A stretch of DNA of 34,575 nucleotides, taken from NCBI GenBank assembly GCA_035315685.1, contig DATFXR010000843.1, forward strand, positions 1 through 34,575. Reading direction: 5' to 3'. The notes under the pieces are model-generated. The model saw only the letters and a list, made by a program, of their open reading frames with translations, ran no database searches and had not been told where the DNA came from. The DNA comes from QHWK01 sp035315685 (lineage in GTDB: Bacteria; Acidobacteriota; Vicinamibacteria; Vicinamibacterales; CAVVIG01). A program made the position numbers and the translations under genes. Shown piece after piece: positions 8,369 to 16,955 of the stretch (position 1 is its first letter; each line of letters opens with the position of its first letter).

Positions 8369-9022
8369 ATGATGCCTCGAAGGGTTCTCACGGCGACTGC
8401 GCGGGCTGCGGTGATCGGTCTGCTCTGTGTCGCCTGCGATACCAAAGGCGACGAGGCGCGCAAGCGGATCGCGCCCGAATACGACAAGACGACCGGCAAA
8501 CTTACGCTGCTCAAGTACGACTCGAACGGCAACGGTGTCGTGGACACCTGGAGCTACATGGACGGTGCACGCGTCGTCCGCATCGAGATCGACAAGGACG
8601 AGAACGGCACCATCGACCGCTGGGAGTACTACGGCCCCGATGCGAAGCTCGAGAAGATTGGCTTCTCACGGGCCAACGACGGCAAACAGGACGCATGGTC
8701 CTATCCCGGCCCCGACGGGACGATCGAGCGCACCGAATCCTCGACGCGCCGTGATGGAACGATCTCGCGCATCGAGCACTACAGCAAAGGCGTGCTCGTC
8801 TCCGCCGAGGAAGACACTGACGGCGACCGCCGCATGGACAAGTGGGAAACCTACGCCGGCGATCGCCTCGCCTCGGTCGCATTCGATACGACGCACCGCG
8901 GCACACCCGACCGGCGGCTGATCTACGACGCGGACGGCTCGGCGCGCGTCGAGGTGGATGCCACCGGCAGCGGCCGCTTCGTCGCCGTCAAGAACGCCGG
9001 GGCGCCGGCAAACCCGCGCTGA
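8369..9022 (+). CDS. Lipoprotein with Asp-rich, EF-hand-like repeats
   Basis: A 217-residue exported protein. The hydrophobic leader ends in LLCVAC, so Cys23 is a probable lipidation site, although the residue at -3 is Cys rather than Leu. The mature part consists of repeats with calcium-loop spacing followed by an aromatic: DSNGNGVVDTW (51-61), DKDENGTIDRW (75-85), NDGKQDAW (103-110) and DTDGDRRMDKW (149-159), with weaker copies near 128 and 173. Such DxDxDG loops resemble thrombospondin-3/dockerin calcium sites; metal binding is an inference. An AGGTGG site lies five bases before the ATG at 8369; a second ATG follows at once. The function is unknown and the gene stands alone. Confidence 0.82.
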   Translation: MMPRRVLTATARAAVIGLLCVACDTKGDEARKRIAPEYDKTTGKLTLLKYDSNGNGVVDTWSYMDGARVVRIEIDKDENGTIDRWEYYGPDAKLEKIGFSRANDGKQDAWSYPGPDGTIERTESSTRRDGTISRIEHYSKGVLVSAEEDTDGDRRMDKWETYAGDRLASVAFDTTHRGTPDRRLIYDADGSARVEVDATGSGRFVAVKNAGAPANPR

Positions 9023-9449
9023 CGCCTTCGATCGAGTAATCCATCCCCTCTTCGGATGTCGGTGAATCCCGCTGAGGCAGCCACAGACGCAGAGCGCGCG
9101 GCCGCTCGCGCCAGCAGGCTGTAGGACAACGCCAGGTTGATCCGCCGTCGAGGCAGTGGACAATCGCGGACGTCCGCACGACGAGTAAAGTCACCCTCGG
9201 CGCAGTCAGTTTCTGCCCACCGTCACAGGACTGCACGTCTACGCACCGCTCGCACTCGGCAGACGCATTGCAATAGCGAGAACGTCAGGGCGTTCCGGCC
9301 GTTCCAGAGTCCGCTTGTCCGTAGACGTTAGCGCGCGTTCCCGCCGTAGGCCTATCCACGAACCTACGACCCAGGTCGCTTCGCCGCGTCGACGCTGCAG
9401 CCGCCGACGCGACCCCCGTCACATCAATCAAACAGAGATAAGGCCGAAG
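9023..9449. other. Intergenic region, no gene seen
   Basis: About 430 bases between two plus-strand genes. Frames here are short, Arg-rich and without a credible start. A possible small hairpin (GAGCG and CGCTC arms) lies near 9100, too weak to call a terminator. It should contain the promoter of the membrane protein that starts at 9450. Confidence 0.5.
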
Positions 9450-9896
9450 GTGAAAATCAAAGTCCTCGCTGTCACGCTCATCGTCGGAATCGCTGCATTT
9501 CTGACGGAACCGAATGGTCCCCTCGGCGGCTTCTGGATGCCGGCGCACGACATACCCGAAGCCGTTGGCATCCAGGTCCCTCTCTTCATGGCACTGGGGC
9601 TGACCGAAGCGCTCGTCTGCGGCGCTGGCATCGCGTTCCTGCTGTTCGGCTATTCACTGGTCCGCTTCGACAACGTGGCGCCGCGGCTCGCCCGGGCCGC
9701 GCACCTGTCGATCACCTGGGTCATGGTCAACTGGTGGGCGCACGACAGTCTCCACCTTCACAACGGGATGGAATTGTCGGGGCTGCTGAGGATCGAATAC
9801 GGCTTCCACCTGACGCTCATGGCGGCCGGCCTCACGCTCGCATGGTTCTTCCTCTCAGTCGCCCGTCGGCCGACCGTCGTCACTTCCGCCTTGTGA
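9450..9896 (+). CDS. Small integral membrane protein, four predicted helices
   Basis: A 148-residue protein of unknown function with four hydrophobic segments: LAVTLIVGIAAFL, the region around VPLFMALGLTEALVCGAG with IAFLLFGYSLV, AAHLSITWVMVNWW, and FHLTLMAAGLTLAWFFLSV. His residues cluster at WWAHDSLHLHN, which could bind metal or haem, though nothing confirms this. The start is a GTG at 9450 with AAGG six bases upstream; longer versions would add an Arg-rich, non-protein-like stretch. No partner gene is evident. Confidence 0.75.
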   Translation: MKIKVLAVTLIVGIAAFLTEPNGPLGGFWMPAHDIPEAVGIQVPLFMALGLTEALVCGAGIAFLLFGYSLVRFDNVAPRLARAAHLSITWVMVNWWAHDSLHLHNGMELSGLLRIEYGFHLTLMAAGLTLAWFFLSVARRPTVVTSAL

Positions 9897-10059
9897 CGGC
9901 GCGTCACGCAGTCAAAGACGCCGGCGCCCGCACGACACGCGGCGCTCGAGGCTGAGGATCAGCGCGCCGCCCGCGCGCAATCGACGTCAGCGATCTTCCC
10001 GCTGAAATCCAGGTTGTTCAAACCGTTCGGCAGAACAGAAGAACGAGTCAGGGATGGGG

Positions 10060-10449
10060 ATGCGAACTCAGGCGTGGGTGAAACGATTGATTTCCGTAGT
10101 CTTTGCGTTGATGATTTCCGCGAGGCCGGCGTCGGCGCAGGCGCCACGGCCTGTAGCGCTCATACCGTTGTACGTCTCATTCGGCGTGCTGCAGGGTCTT
10201 GACATCCACTCGACGATGAAGGCGCGAGCGGCGGGCGGCCGTGAGGCGAATCCGGTCCTCACGGTAGGCGGCGACTCCACGCTTTCGCTCGTGCTCTTGA
10301 AGTCGGCATCGACCGCGGGCGTGGTGTTTGGCACCGAACGCCTCGCTCGCTCGCACCCGAAAGGCGCGGTGTGGTTGATGGTGTGCCTGAACGCGGCGCT
10401 GGCAGTGGCGGTCGCGCACAACTATTCGGTGAGCCGGGGCACGCCGTGA
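10060..10449 (+). CDS. DUF5658-like small membrane protein
   Basis: A 129-residue protein with an N-terminal signal or anchor (LISVVFALMISARPASAQ) and two or three further hydrophobic segments. The stretch GVLQGLDIHSTMKA followed by GGREANPVL matches the LDxxST...EANP pattern that I associate with DUF5658 proteins, whose role is unknown. The ATG at 10060 is chosen over one at 10054 because AGGG lies six bases before it. It ends only a few bases before the MNIO gene remnant, so that remnant's missing 5' half may have been lost in the event that set this junction. Confidence 0.7.
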   Translation: MRTQAWVKRLISVVFALMISARPASAQAPRPVALIPLYVSFGVLQGLDIHSTMKARAAGGREANPVLTVGGDSTLSLVLLKSASTAGVVFGTERLARSHPKGAVWLMVCLNAALAVAVAHNYSVSRGTP

Positions 10450-10462
10450 CGGCGTGAACTAA

Positions 10463-11312
10463 CTGCGGCCGCGGCCGGACGAGCTTCATGACGGCGAGTT
10501 CGCGCGGCGCGTCGTCGAGTCGGCCGACTGCGGTCTGCTGCTCGATCTGCACGACCTGTTCGCGAACGCGCTGAACGGCCGGCAATCGCTCGACGAGTTC
10601 CTCGATCTGGCGCCGCTCGACCGCGTCTGGGAGGTTCACCTGGCCGGCGGCATGGAGGTCGACGGGTTCTGGCTCGACGCGCATTCCGGGGGCGATTCCT
10701 GACGCGCTTTACGCGATCTGCGAGCGCGTCATCCCGAGGCTGCCGAGTCTCGGCGCGATCGTCTTCGAAATCTTTCCCTCGTTCGTTCCCGTCGTCGGCC
10801 TCGATGCCGTCGAGGATCAGATCCGCCGCCTCCATGCGCTGTGGACATGCCGTGCGACAGCCATGCCGATGCCGCGCATCCCGCTGCCGATCGCGATCGA
10901 CACCGCCGAAGGCGACGCGCTGATACCGGAGGCGTGGGCGCGATCGCTCGGTCACGAGATGGTCAAGTCGATCCTGCTCGATTACACCCGCAAACTGCCG
11001 CCGCAGTCATTCGGGTCACTCGAGGCCGAGGCATTCGCCCGTTATCTCCTCGACGTCGATCTGAAGGTGCCGCACCTGCCGGCGGTGCTCGCATTCGAGG
11101 AAGCGACGCTGGCGACGCTCGCCGACGATCAGCCGCGCGTGGTCAAGTTCGACATCGAGCCGCTGCCGCTCCTGCGCGCGCTGGCGGAGGGCCGGCTGCC
11201 GACCGACGTCGGGCAAGCGGGTGAGTTCGAGATTGAGCTGACGGCGGATGGATCTCCGTCGGTGGTCGGCGCCGCGCCCCAGTCCGTCGAGGGCGCGTTC
11301 CCATTTCACTAG
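10463..11312 (+). pseudogene. MNIO (DUF692) family iron enzyme, 5'-truncated and frameshifted
   Basis: Decayed gene for a multinuclear non-haem iron oxidase-like protein, a TIM-barrel family that modifies peptides. The first frame (10463-10702) reads the C-terminal half of the barrel: DCGLLLDLHDLFANALNG, VWEVHLAGG and WLDAHSG, with the family's His and Asp/His ligand positions. It then stops at TGA. Dropping one G from the five-G run at 10688-10692 restores reading into SGAIPDALYAICERVIPRLPSLGAIVFEIF (10685 onward), which continues open to 11312 through a further C-terminal region of about 150 residues. The N-terminal half, with the other metal ligands, is missing, because the preceding gene ends at 10449. 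The frameshift could be a sequencing error; the truncation could not be explained that way. No precursor peptide or partner gene was found. Confidence 0.78.
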
Positions 11313-11646
11313 AATTCAGGCCAGATTTCGTGAGTCTCCGCGCGATCGTCCTCTGCCCGCTACACCGCTGGACACTCGACGAAGCACGACCAGTGGGACT
11401 CCACGCGCGTCGCGTGGGTCGGCGGCGATGCAGCGTGAGACGCGAGAGCTGAAGGATCGCCTGTGTGATTTTTCAGCGAGCCTCGGGAAATCTCCACGTC
11501 GCGTCCGTCCCTTCCTGACAACGTGGCGATCCGAGGTCATCGATTTCCCGCGTCGCGCCAGTGCCGACCTGCGTGCCCGTGCGCCCACCGCCACGAGATC
11601 GTCCTCGGTCCACGCGTTCTCAACATCCCTTTCCACAGAGGTGCAT
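11313..11646. other. Intergenic region, no gene seen
   Basis: About 330 bases between the MNIO remnant and the secreted-protein gene. An open frame runs through it into the next gene, but its translation is Arg-rich and lacks a signal peptide, so it is not counted as coding. It should carry the promoter of the gene starting at 11647. Confidence 0.5.
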
Positions 11647-12459
11647 ATGTTCGCAAGAGTATCGGCCTCGGTTGCGCTCGCGCTCGTCATCCAACTCGCT
11701 TCCGCCGGCGTGAGCGCGGCTCAAACAACCGTACTGGCGCTCAACAGTCAACCCGGTGATTTCATCGGCGGTGGCATCAACCAGACGTTCACTCCGGCGG
11801 ACGGCATCTTCACGACATCACGGAACTTCAGCAACGGCATCTCCGTGCAGTTCAACGGCGGCCCGCATTTCTGGTTCCTCGACTTCGCGGCTCCGCTCGG
11901 CGCGCCGCTCGCGACAGGTGTGTACGGGGGTGCGACGCGTTGGCCATTTCAGTCGCCCACCGGACCCGGGCTGTCGATCAGCGGCGAGGGTCGCGGCTGC
12001 AACACGTTGACCGGACAGTTCGAAGTGCTCGAGGTGGTGTACGGAGTGTCCGGCAATGTCGAGCGGTTCGCCGCGACCTTCGAACAGCACTGTGAGGGTG
12101 GCGCGCCGGCGCTGGTCGGATCGATCCTGATCAACTCGACTCTTCCCGGTCCGCCGCTGCCGCCGACGCGCTGCGCACCCACGGTCGCAACCATTTCCGC
12201 CCTGGTCGCGGAGGTCGACGCACTACCGAGCGGCGGCGCTACGGTGTTCGGGCTCCGCTCGATCCTGCTGGCCGCACAGGATGCCGTCGACCACGATCGC
12301 CCAAGGCTCGGGCGAAGGCTGATCGCCGAGTTCATCAGCCACGCCGTGGCGACCTCGAACGTGCGCTCGGGCCATCCGCACTTCATTCCTGAAGCCACCG
12401 CCGACACCCTGGTCTGCGGCGCCGCCAACGTGCTGACGAACATCACTGTAACGAAGTGA
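11647..12459 (+). CDS. Secreted protein with beta-rich N-terminal domain and FIMAH-like C-terminal region
   Basis: A 270-residue exported protein. The signal peptide covers about residues 1-25 (VALALVIQLASAGVSAAQ). A beta-rich domain follows, with WFLDFAAPLGAPLATGVY and GRGCNTLTGQFEVLEVVYG and a Cys pair (GRGC and EQHC) likely joined by a disulfide. I have seen the same pattern in secreted proteins of actinobacteria and acidobacteria, with no known function. The last 90 or so residues are helical (LRSILLAAQDAVDHD, LIAEFISHAVATSN) and resemble the FIMAH domain. The ATG at 11647 has AGAGG five bases upstream and starts at the signal peptide. Confidence 0.78.
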   Translation: MFARVSASVALALVIQLASAGVSAAQTTVLALNSQPGDFIGGGINQTFTPADGIFTTSRNFSNGISVQFNGGPHFWFLDFAAPLGAPLATGVYGGATRWPFQSPTGPGLSISGEGRGCNTLTGQFEVLEVVYGVSGNVERFAATFEQHCEGGAPALVGSILINSTLPGPPLPPTRCAPTVATISALVAEVDALPSGGATVFGLRSILLAAQDAVDHDRPRLGRRLIAEFISHAVATSNVRSGHPHFIPEATADTLVCGAANVLTNITVTK

Positions 12460-12467
12460 AGAGTTAG

Positions 12468-12492
12468 GAAAGGGCCGTTAGTGACGGCTCCT
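12468..12492 (+). terminator. Weak hairpin after the secreted-protein gene
   Basis: Arms GGGCCGT and ACGGCTCC flank the five-base loop TAGTG nine bases after the stop codon. The five pairs GCCGT/ACGGC are perfect and further pairing is imperfect. There is no T run, so intrinsic termination is uncertain. Confidence 0.3.
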
Positions 12493-12695
12493 TCACTCGA
12501 CGTCCGCCTTTCGGCACGACACGTCGAGTCAAGGCGGTCGGTGGTCGTCGAGCGGTCTGCGCGGTGACCCGTGGTTGCCGCAGGTGAGTGCGACCGGCGC
12601 GTCGAACGTCGATGTTCACGATCAGTTGCGCACCACGACGGTTGACGTGTCGTTCACCTGTGAGCACGCTGGTCACATGTCGAGAATGGTGCAAA

Positions 12696-12711
12696 TCCGG
12701 AACGTTCCGGA
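12696..12711. repeat. Perfect 16-base palindrome
   Basis: TCCGGAACGTTCCGGA reads the same on both strands, with no spacer. It lies about 115 bases past the end of the minus-strand permease gene and 240 bases past the secreted-protein gene, so a promoter operator is not obvious. Confidence 0.6.
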
Positions 12712-12827
12712 CGCCCTGCGTCGGATCTCTTAGCCAGAGCGCGCTACGTCGACTGGCTCATCGGACCGATTCGCCGGAAATGCTTCATGTGCCGGCGGCG
12801 CCGATTCCTGTTGTTGCCTCGGCCGCC

Positions 12828-15413
12828 CTATTCGCTGCGTAGCGTCTGCATCGGATCGACTCCCGCCGCACGCCACGCCGGGATGAGGACCGCGAAGAGC
12901 GCGGCCGCGACCAGCAGCAGCGTGGCGTCAAGCAGGAGCGCCGGGTCCCAGGGGCGCACGCCGAACAGGTAGCTGGCGATCAGACGGCTCGCGAAGATCG
13001 CCGCGGGAATTCCCAGGGCCAGCCCGATGACGACCTGCAAAAAGGCTCCACGCAACACCATGGCGACGACCGAGCCGCGGTCGGCGCCGAGCGCCATGCG
13101 CACGCCTATCTCGCCCGTCCGCTGCTCCACACCGTACACGGTCACGCCGTAGAGCCCTACGGCGGCGAGCAGGAGCCCGATCGCACCGAAGAGCCACGTC
13201 AGGCTGGCGATCATGTTCTGCTGCGCGAAGTGGCTGCGAACCACTTCGGAATACGGTTCGACGCGGTGCGTCACCAGGTTCGGATCGACCGCCGCCAGCG
13301 CATCGCGCACGTCTGCCGCGAGCGCAGGCGGATTGCCAGGCGCCCAGACCACGATGTTGTAAAAATAGTGCGACCAGACCTCTCGGCTTTCGAGCTCTCT
13401 CTCTTCGAACGTCGCACTCTGCGCTTCCGGCAGGAAGTAGATCGGCCGCTCCGGCGTCCCTGCCGTCGACGGAAAGTACCGGACGTCGGCGGCAACGCCG
13501 ACAATCTCGTAGACCCCGGCGTTCCTGCTCGGCGCAGGACCGAAATGGCGCCCGATCGGGTTCTCGTTCGGGAAAAATCTCCTGGCGAACGCCTCGTTGA
13601 TGACCGCCACGCGGCGTCCATCGACGTCGTCGGCCTCGGTGAGCGGCCGTCCCATGACGATCCGGTCGCCGATTGTTTCGAAAAACCCCGGCATCACACG
13701 CGTCCAGTTGGACGAGGCGTCATCTCTCGCGCCCGGCTCCGGCCGGCCCGCAATCCGCACGTCATGCGCCCAGTACAGCCCCGCCATCGGCGCGTAGAGC
13801 GCCGCGCTCGCCATCCGCACGCCCGGGATCACGCGCAGACGGCTCTCGATCTCGAGAAAGAGCGGGAGCAGCCGCTGTTGCGCGTAGTTGGAAAGCTTCG
13901 AGTCGATCCACACCAGATAGCGGCCCTCGGCAGCGAATCCGAGGTTCTGGTGTTCGAGATTGCGCAGGCTCTGGCCCAGCATCGCTGCCGTGCTCAGCAG
14001 GACGACCGAAATGGCAGCTTGAGCGATCACCAGGATCCTCTGTGCGCCGCTCGTGCCCGAAGCCGTGCGGGTCGATCGGCGCATTGCATCCATCGGGTCT
14101 GCGTTCGACGTCGTCCACGCCGGCGCGACGCCGAAAACCAGTCCGGTGATCAGGGACACGGCGAGCGCGAAGAACAGGACCGGCGTCGATGGCGCGGCGC
14201 TCACCGGGACCCAGGCGTCCGTGAAGGCGAGCTGCAGGATCAGGCGCGCTCCGCCATACGCGACCGCGATTCCGGCGGCGCCGCCGGCGATGCCGAGCAC
14301 CGCGCTCTCGATCAGCGCGTCGCGCACGAGTCGCACGCGCGATGCGCCGAGCGCCGCGCGCATCGCGGTCTGATGCCGGTGCCGCCACCCGCGCGCGAGG
14401 AGCAGGTTCGCGATGTTGGCGCAGGCGAGCAGCAGCACGCAGACGGCAGCGATGAGGAGCAGGCGCAGACCGTCCTCGTAGTGCTCGCGCATCAGCGAAA
14501 CACCTGCGCCGCCTGGCGTGAGGCGCAATGTCTGTTTCTCCCACAGCGTTCGGTCCTGCGGGTTCATGTCTGCGCGATGGCTCGCCAGCCACTGGTGCAG
14601 CTCGCCCTGCAGCTGCACTTCCAGCGTCTTCGGGTTCGTGCCGGGACGCACGCGTCCGATCAGATCCAGCCAGGCCACGCCGGAATTCTTCAAGCGAGAC
14701 GTGGCGCCGGCGATGAGTGGTTCCTGCGTCAGCGGCAGCCACAGATCGGGCATGTTCGCGGCGTCGACCTTCGCTCCGAAGAAGCCCGGCGGAGCGACGC
14801 CGACTACCGTGAACATCTGATCGTTGATCGCGTACGTCGCGCCGACCACCGACGGATCGGATCCGTAGCTCTGCTGCCATGTGTGAAAACTCATCACCGC
14901 GACCGGCGGCGCGCCTTCCACGTCGTCGGCGTCGGTGAACAGACGCCCGCGCCACGCCGAAAGCCCGAAGGTCCGAAAGAAATTGCCCGATACGTACTCG
15001 CCCTGGTGTGCCTGCACAGGCGCCGGCGAACCGGTGCGACGCACCGCCAGTTGACCGTTTCCCGTACCAATCTGGAACGCCGCCAGCTCCTCGAACGCGG
15101 GAGTCTCTTCGCGGAAGCGCCGGTACGCCTCCCATGAAAAGAGCGTCCAGTCATTCTGCGCGACGTGGTTTCCCTGAGCGTATCCGGTCGAATAGCAGCA
15201 CGTGACGGCGTCGCCGATGCGCCAGAGCCGCTGCGGCTTCGCGACTGGCAGTGACCGCAGCATCACCTGCTGGATCAATGTGAAGACCGCCGTCGTCGCG
15301 CCGATGCCGAGCGCCAGCGTGACGACCGCCGCGGCGGTGAAGCCCGGCGATTTCTTCAACTGGCGCAAGGTGTGGTTCGCACCGGCCACAATGTCGGCAG
15401 CAGCTCCATCCAT
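12828..15413 (-). CDS. MacB/FtsX-type ABC transporter permease, acidobacterial duplicated-permease (ADOP) type
   Basis: An 861-residue inner-membrane protein with two MacB-core plus FtsX units. The start carries the family signature LRQLKKSPGFTAAAVVTLALGIGATTAVFTL. A first periplasmic core follows, then an FtsX block (LLLIAAVCVLLLACANIANLLLARG). After a second core (VRMASAALYAPMAG) comes the last FtsX block with GVEQRTGEIGVRMALGA and the C-terminal PAWRAAGVDPMQTLRSE. There is no ATPase domain or neighbouring ATPase gene. The ATG at 15413 has GAGGGAG seven bases upstream; the frame is open further upstream but that extension is Arg-rich. Members of this family are usually tied to efflux or lipoprotein export, but the substrate is unknown. 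Confidence 0.93.
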   Translation of the reverse strand: MDGAAADIVAGANHTLRQLKKSPGFTAAAVVTLALGIGATTAVFTLIQQVMLRSLPVAKPQRLWRIGDAVTCCYSTGYAQGNHVAQNDWTLFSWEAYRRFREETPAFEELAAFQIGTGNGQLAVRRTGSPAPVQAHQGEYVSGNFFRTFGLSAWRGRLFTDADDVEGAPPVAVMSFHTWQQSYGSDPSVVGATYAINDQMFTVVGVAPPGFFGAKVDAANMPDLWLPLTQEPLIAGATSRLKNSGVAWLDLIGRVRPGTNPKTLEVQLQGELHQWLASHRADMNPQDRTLWEKQTLRLTPGGAGVSLMREHYEDGLRLLLIAAVCVLLLACANIANLLLARGWRHRHQTAMRAALGASRVRLVRDALIESAVLGIAGGAAGIAVAYGGARLILQLAFTDAWVPVSAAPSTPVLFFALAVSLITGLVFGVAPAWTTSNADPMDAMRRSTRTASGTSGAQRILVIAQAAISVVLLSTAAMLGQSLRNLEHQNLGFAAEGRYLVWIDSKLSNYAQQRLLPLFLEIESRLRVIPGVRMASAALYAPMAGLYWAHDVRIAGRPEPGARDDASSNWTRVMPGFFETIGDRIVMGRPLTEADDVDGRRVAVINEAFARRFFPNENPIGRHFGPAPSRNAGVYEIVGVAADVRYFPSTAGTPERPIYFLPEAQSATFEERELESREVWSHYFYNIVVWAPGNPPALAADVRDALAAVDPNLVTHRVEPYSEVVRSHFAQQNMIASLTWLFGAIGLLLAAVGLYGVTVYGVEQRTGEIGVRMALGADRGSVVAMVLRGAFLQVVIGLALGIPAAIFASRLIASYLFGVRPWDPALLLDATLLLVAAALFAVLIPAWRAAGVDPMQTLRSE

Positions 15414-15505
15414 CCGGCAGCTCCCTCGGACAGCGAAGAATACCGCGATTACCACTGGCGCCGCGCCGGGCACCGGCAGGCGTCGATCGCGTAGACTGTT
15501 CACGC

Positions 15506-16249
15506 GTGTTTTCGCCGCAGGCGCGCGATCGCGTTCACCAGCACATACTCGCGTGGGCGGACGACGACGCACGCGTCGTCGCCGGTGCGGTGGTGGGATC
15601 GTTGGCGCACCAGCCGGGCGACCGCTTCTCCGACATCGATCTCACGTTCGGTGTCCGAGACGACTGTCCGATCTCCGCGGTGTTGGACGACTGGTCGCGA
15701 AGACTAATCGAGGACTTCGAGGCCGTTCGGCTCTTCGACTTGCCGGCCGGTGGTGCGCTGTACCGCGTCTTCCTGTTACCGGGGTGCCTGCAGGTGGATC
15801 TGTCGTTCGCGCCGGCATCGGCCTTCGGTGCGATGGGTCCGCAATTTCGGTTGCTGTTCGGCGCCGCCGTCGACAAACCATTTCCGCCGCCACCGGATCC
15901 GCAGCAGTTGTTCGGCTACGGCGTGCACCATGCCGTCCGGGGTCGAGTCTGCATAGAGCGAACGCGCTACTGGCAGGCCGAGTACTGGATCAGCGGTGTT
16001 CGCGACCACGCGTTGACGATGGCGTGCCTGCGCCTCGGCCTCTCACCGCACTACGGCAGAGGATTCGACAGTTTGCCCGACACGATTCGACATGCGGCTG
16101 CCATGGCGTTGGTCCATTCGACCGACCGCGTCGATCTTCTGCAGGCACTGAGGCATGCGACGAACCTGCTGTTGAACGAAGGTGCTCTCGCACCGGTATC
16201 TGCGTCGCACGTGGCGGCGCGATTGTCCGAATTGGTCGCGATCGACTGA
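15506..16249 (+). CDS. Nucleotidyltransferase-fold protein
   Basis: A 247-residue protein of the polymerase-beta nucleotidyltransferase superfamily. The active-site motif is GSLAHQPGDRFSDIDLTF, with Gly31-Ser32 and metal-binding Asp43 and Asp45; a third acidic residue, Asp98, sits in LQVDLSF. The helical C-terminal half (about 150-247) resembles proteins annotated as aminoglycoside adenylyltransferase-like, but a resistance role cannot be claimed from this. The start is a GTG at 15506 and no good ribosome site is visible. It is divergent from the permease and convergent with the DUF1080 gene, so it appears monocistronic. Confidence 0.82.
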   Translation: MFSPQARDRVHQHILAWADDDARVVAGAVVGSLAHQPGDRFSDIDLTFGVRDDCPISAVLDDWSRRLIEDFEAVRLFDLPAGGALYRVFLLPGCLQVDLSFAPASAFGAMGPQFRLLFGAAVDKPFPPPPDPQQLFGYGVHHAVRGRVCIERTRYWQAEYWISGVRDHALTMACLRLGLSPHYGRGFDSLPDTIRHAAAMALVHSTDRVDLLQALRHATNLLLNEGALAPVSASHVAARLSELVAID

Positions 16250-16289
16250 ACGGGTCTTTTCTTCGCCCGATGCTCAGAGCGCTGTTTGG

Positions 16290-16949
16290 TCACCGCAATT
16301 CGTGAACGGTGAGGTTCCGGAAGCGGATGCGGCCGCCCCGAAGCCAGCGTGAGCCACCGTGGACCTGCAGGCCGATCGCGCCGTTCACGGCTTCGCCGGC
16401 CGCGTGGTTGGCTGTATCGGTCCAGTCCGTGATCATCGTGCCGTTGATCCAGACCGTAATGTGTGGAACGTTCCCTTCGATGCGTGCGCGCAGGTGATTC
16501 CATTCGCCGGGATGCCACGCCTTCACCCATTCGAGATTCGGCTTCGCATCGAGTTCCACGAGCCCCTCCCCAAACACACCTCCAACGTTGCCGCCGTCGA
16601 GGTAGTCGATCATCACCTGATAAGCGGCGCCGTCTTCGCTCGACCGGAGGAAGAGCCCGCTGTCGCAGCCGAAGTCGGGCCACACGTCGAGCGCGACCTC
16701 GACATCGCCGTACCGGCGGTTCGTCAACAGGACGCCCCCCACCCCTTCCCGCTCCTGCCCGCCGACGAGCACTCCGTCCTCCACTCGCCACGCGCGCGTC
16801 TGGCCGTGATGGTTCGTCGCGCTCACGTGCCATCCTGCGAGATCGCGTCCGTTGAAGATCGGCTCCGTCGCTGCGCCCGCACAGCTTGCGTGTGCCGATG
16901 CAAGCGTCGAGAGCATGACGACCAGGACGCCGTTGCGTCCAAGACCCAC
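16290..16949 (-). CDS. DUF1080 (3-keto-disaccharide hydrolase-like) secreted protein
   Basis: A 219-residue exported protein with one concanavalin-like DUF1080 domain filling residues 30-218. Markers are EPIFNGRDLAGWHV, WRVEDGVLVG, the DSGLFLRS strand, GEWNHLRARIEGN and GAIGLQVHGG. The family acts on or binds sugars; a keto-glucoside hydrolase activity is reported for some members. The N-terminus is a probable signal peptide (VLVVMLSTLASAHASCAGA). The start is a GTG at 16949; an ATG at 16916 would remove the n-region of the leader. The truncated amidase begins divergently only a few bases away, so the usual upstream region may have been lost. Confidence 0.86.
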   Translation of the reverse strand: MGLGRNGVLVVMLSTLASAHASCAGAATEPIFNGRDLAGWHVSATNHHGQTRAWRVEDGVLVGGQEREGVGGVLLTNRRYGDVEVALDVWPDFGCDSGLFLRSSEDGAAYQVMIDYLDGGNVGGVFGEGLVELDAKPNLEWVKAWHPGEWNHLRARIEGNVPHITVWINGTMITDWTDTANHAAGEAVNGAIGLQVHGGSRWLRGGRIRFRNLTVHELR

Positions 16950-16955
16950 TGCGTC

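Larger units (their letters stand above)
12460..12827. other. Intergenic region between convergent genes
   Basis: About 370 bases between the secreted-protein gene and the end of the minus-strand permease. No protein-like frame was found. It holds a weak hairpin just after the first gene and a perfect 16-base palindrome at 12696-12711. Confidence 0.5.

Noticed and set aside
10422..10955. 177-codon minus-strand frame
   Set aside because: Opposite the MNIO remnant and Arg-rich; the plus strand shows clear family motifs.
13230..15137. 635-codon plus-strand open frame
   Set aside because: It is antisense to the permease, rich in Arg/His, with no domain; typical of GC-rich shadow frames.
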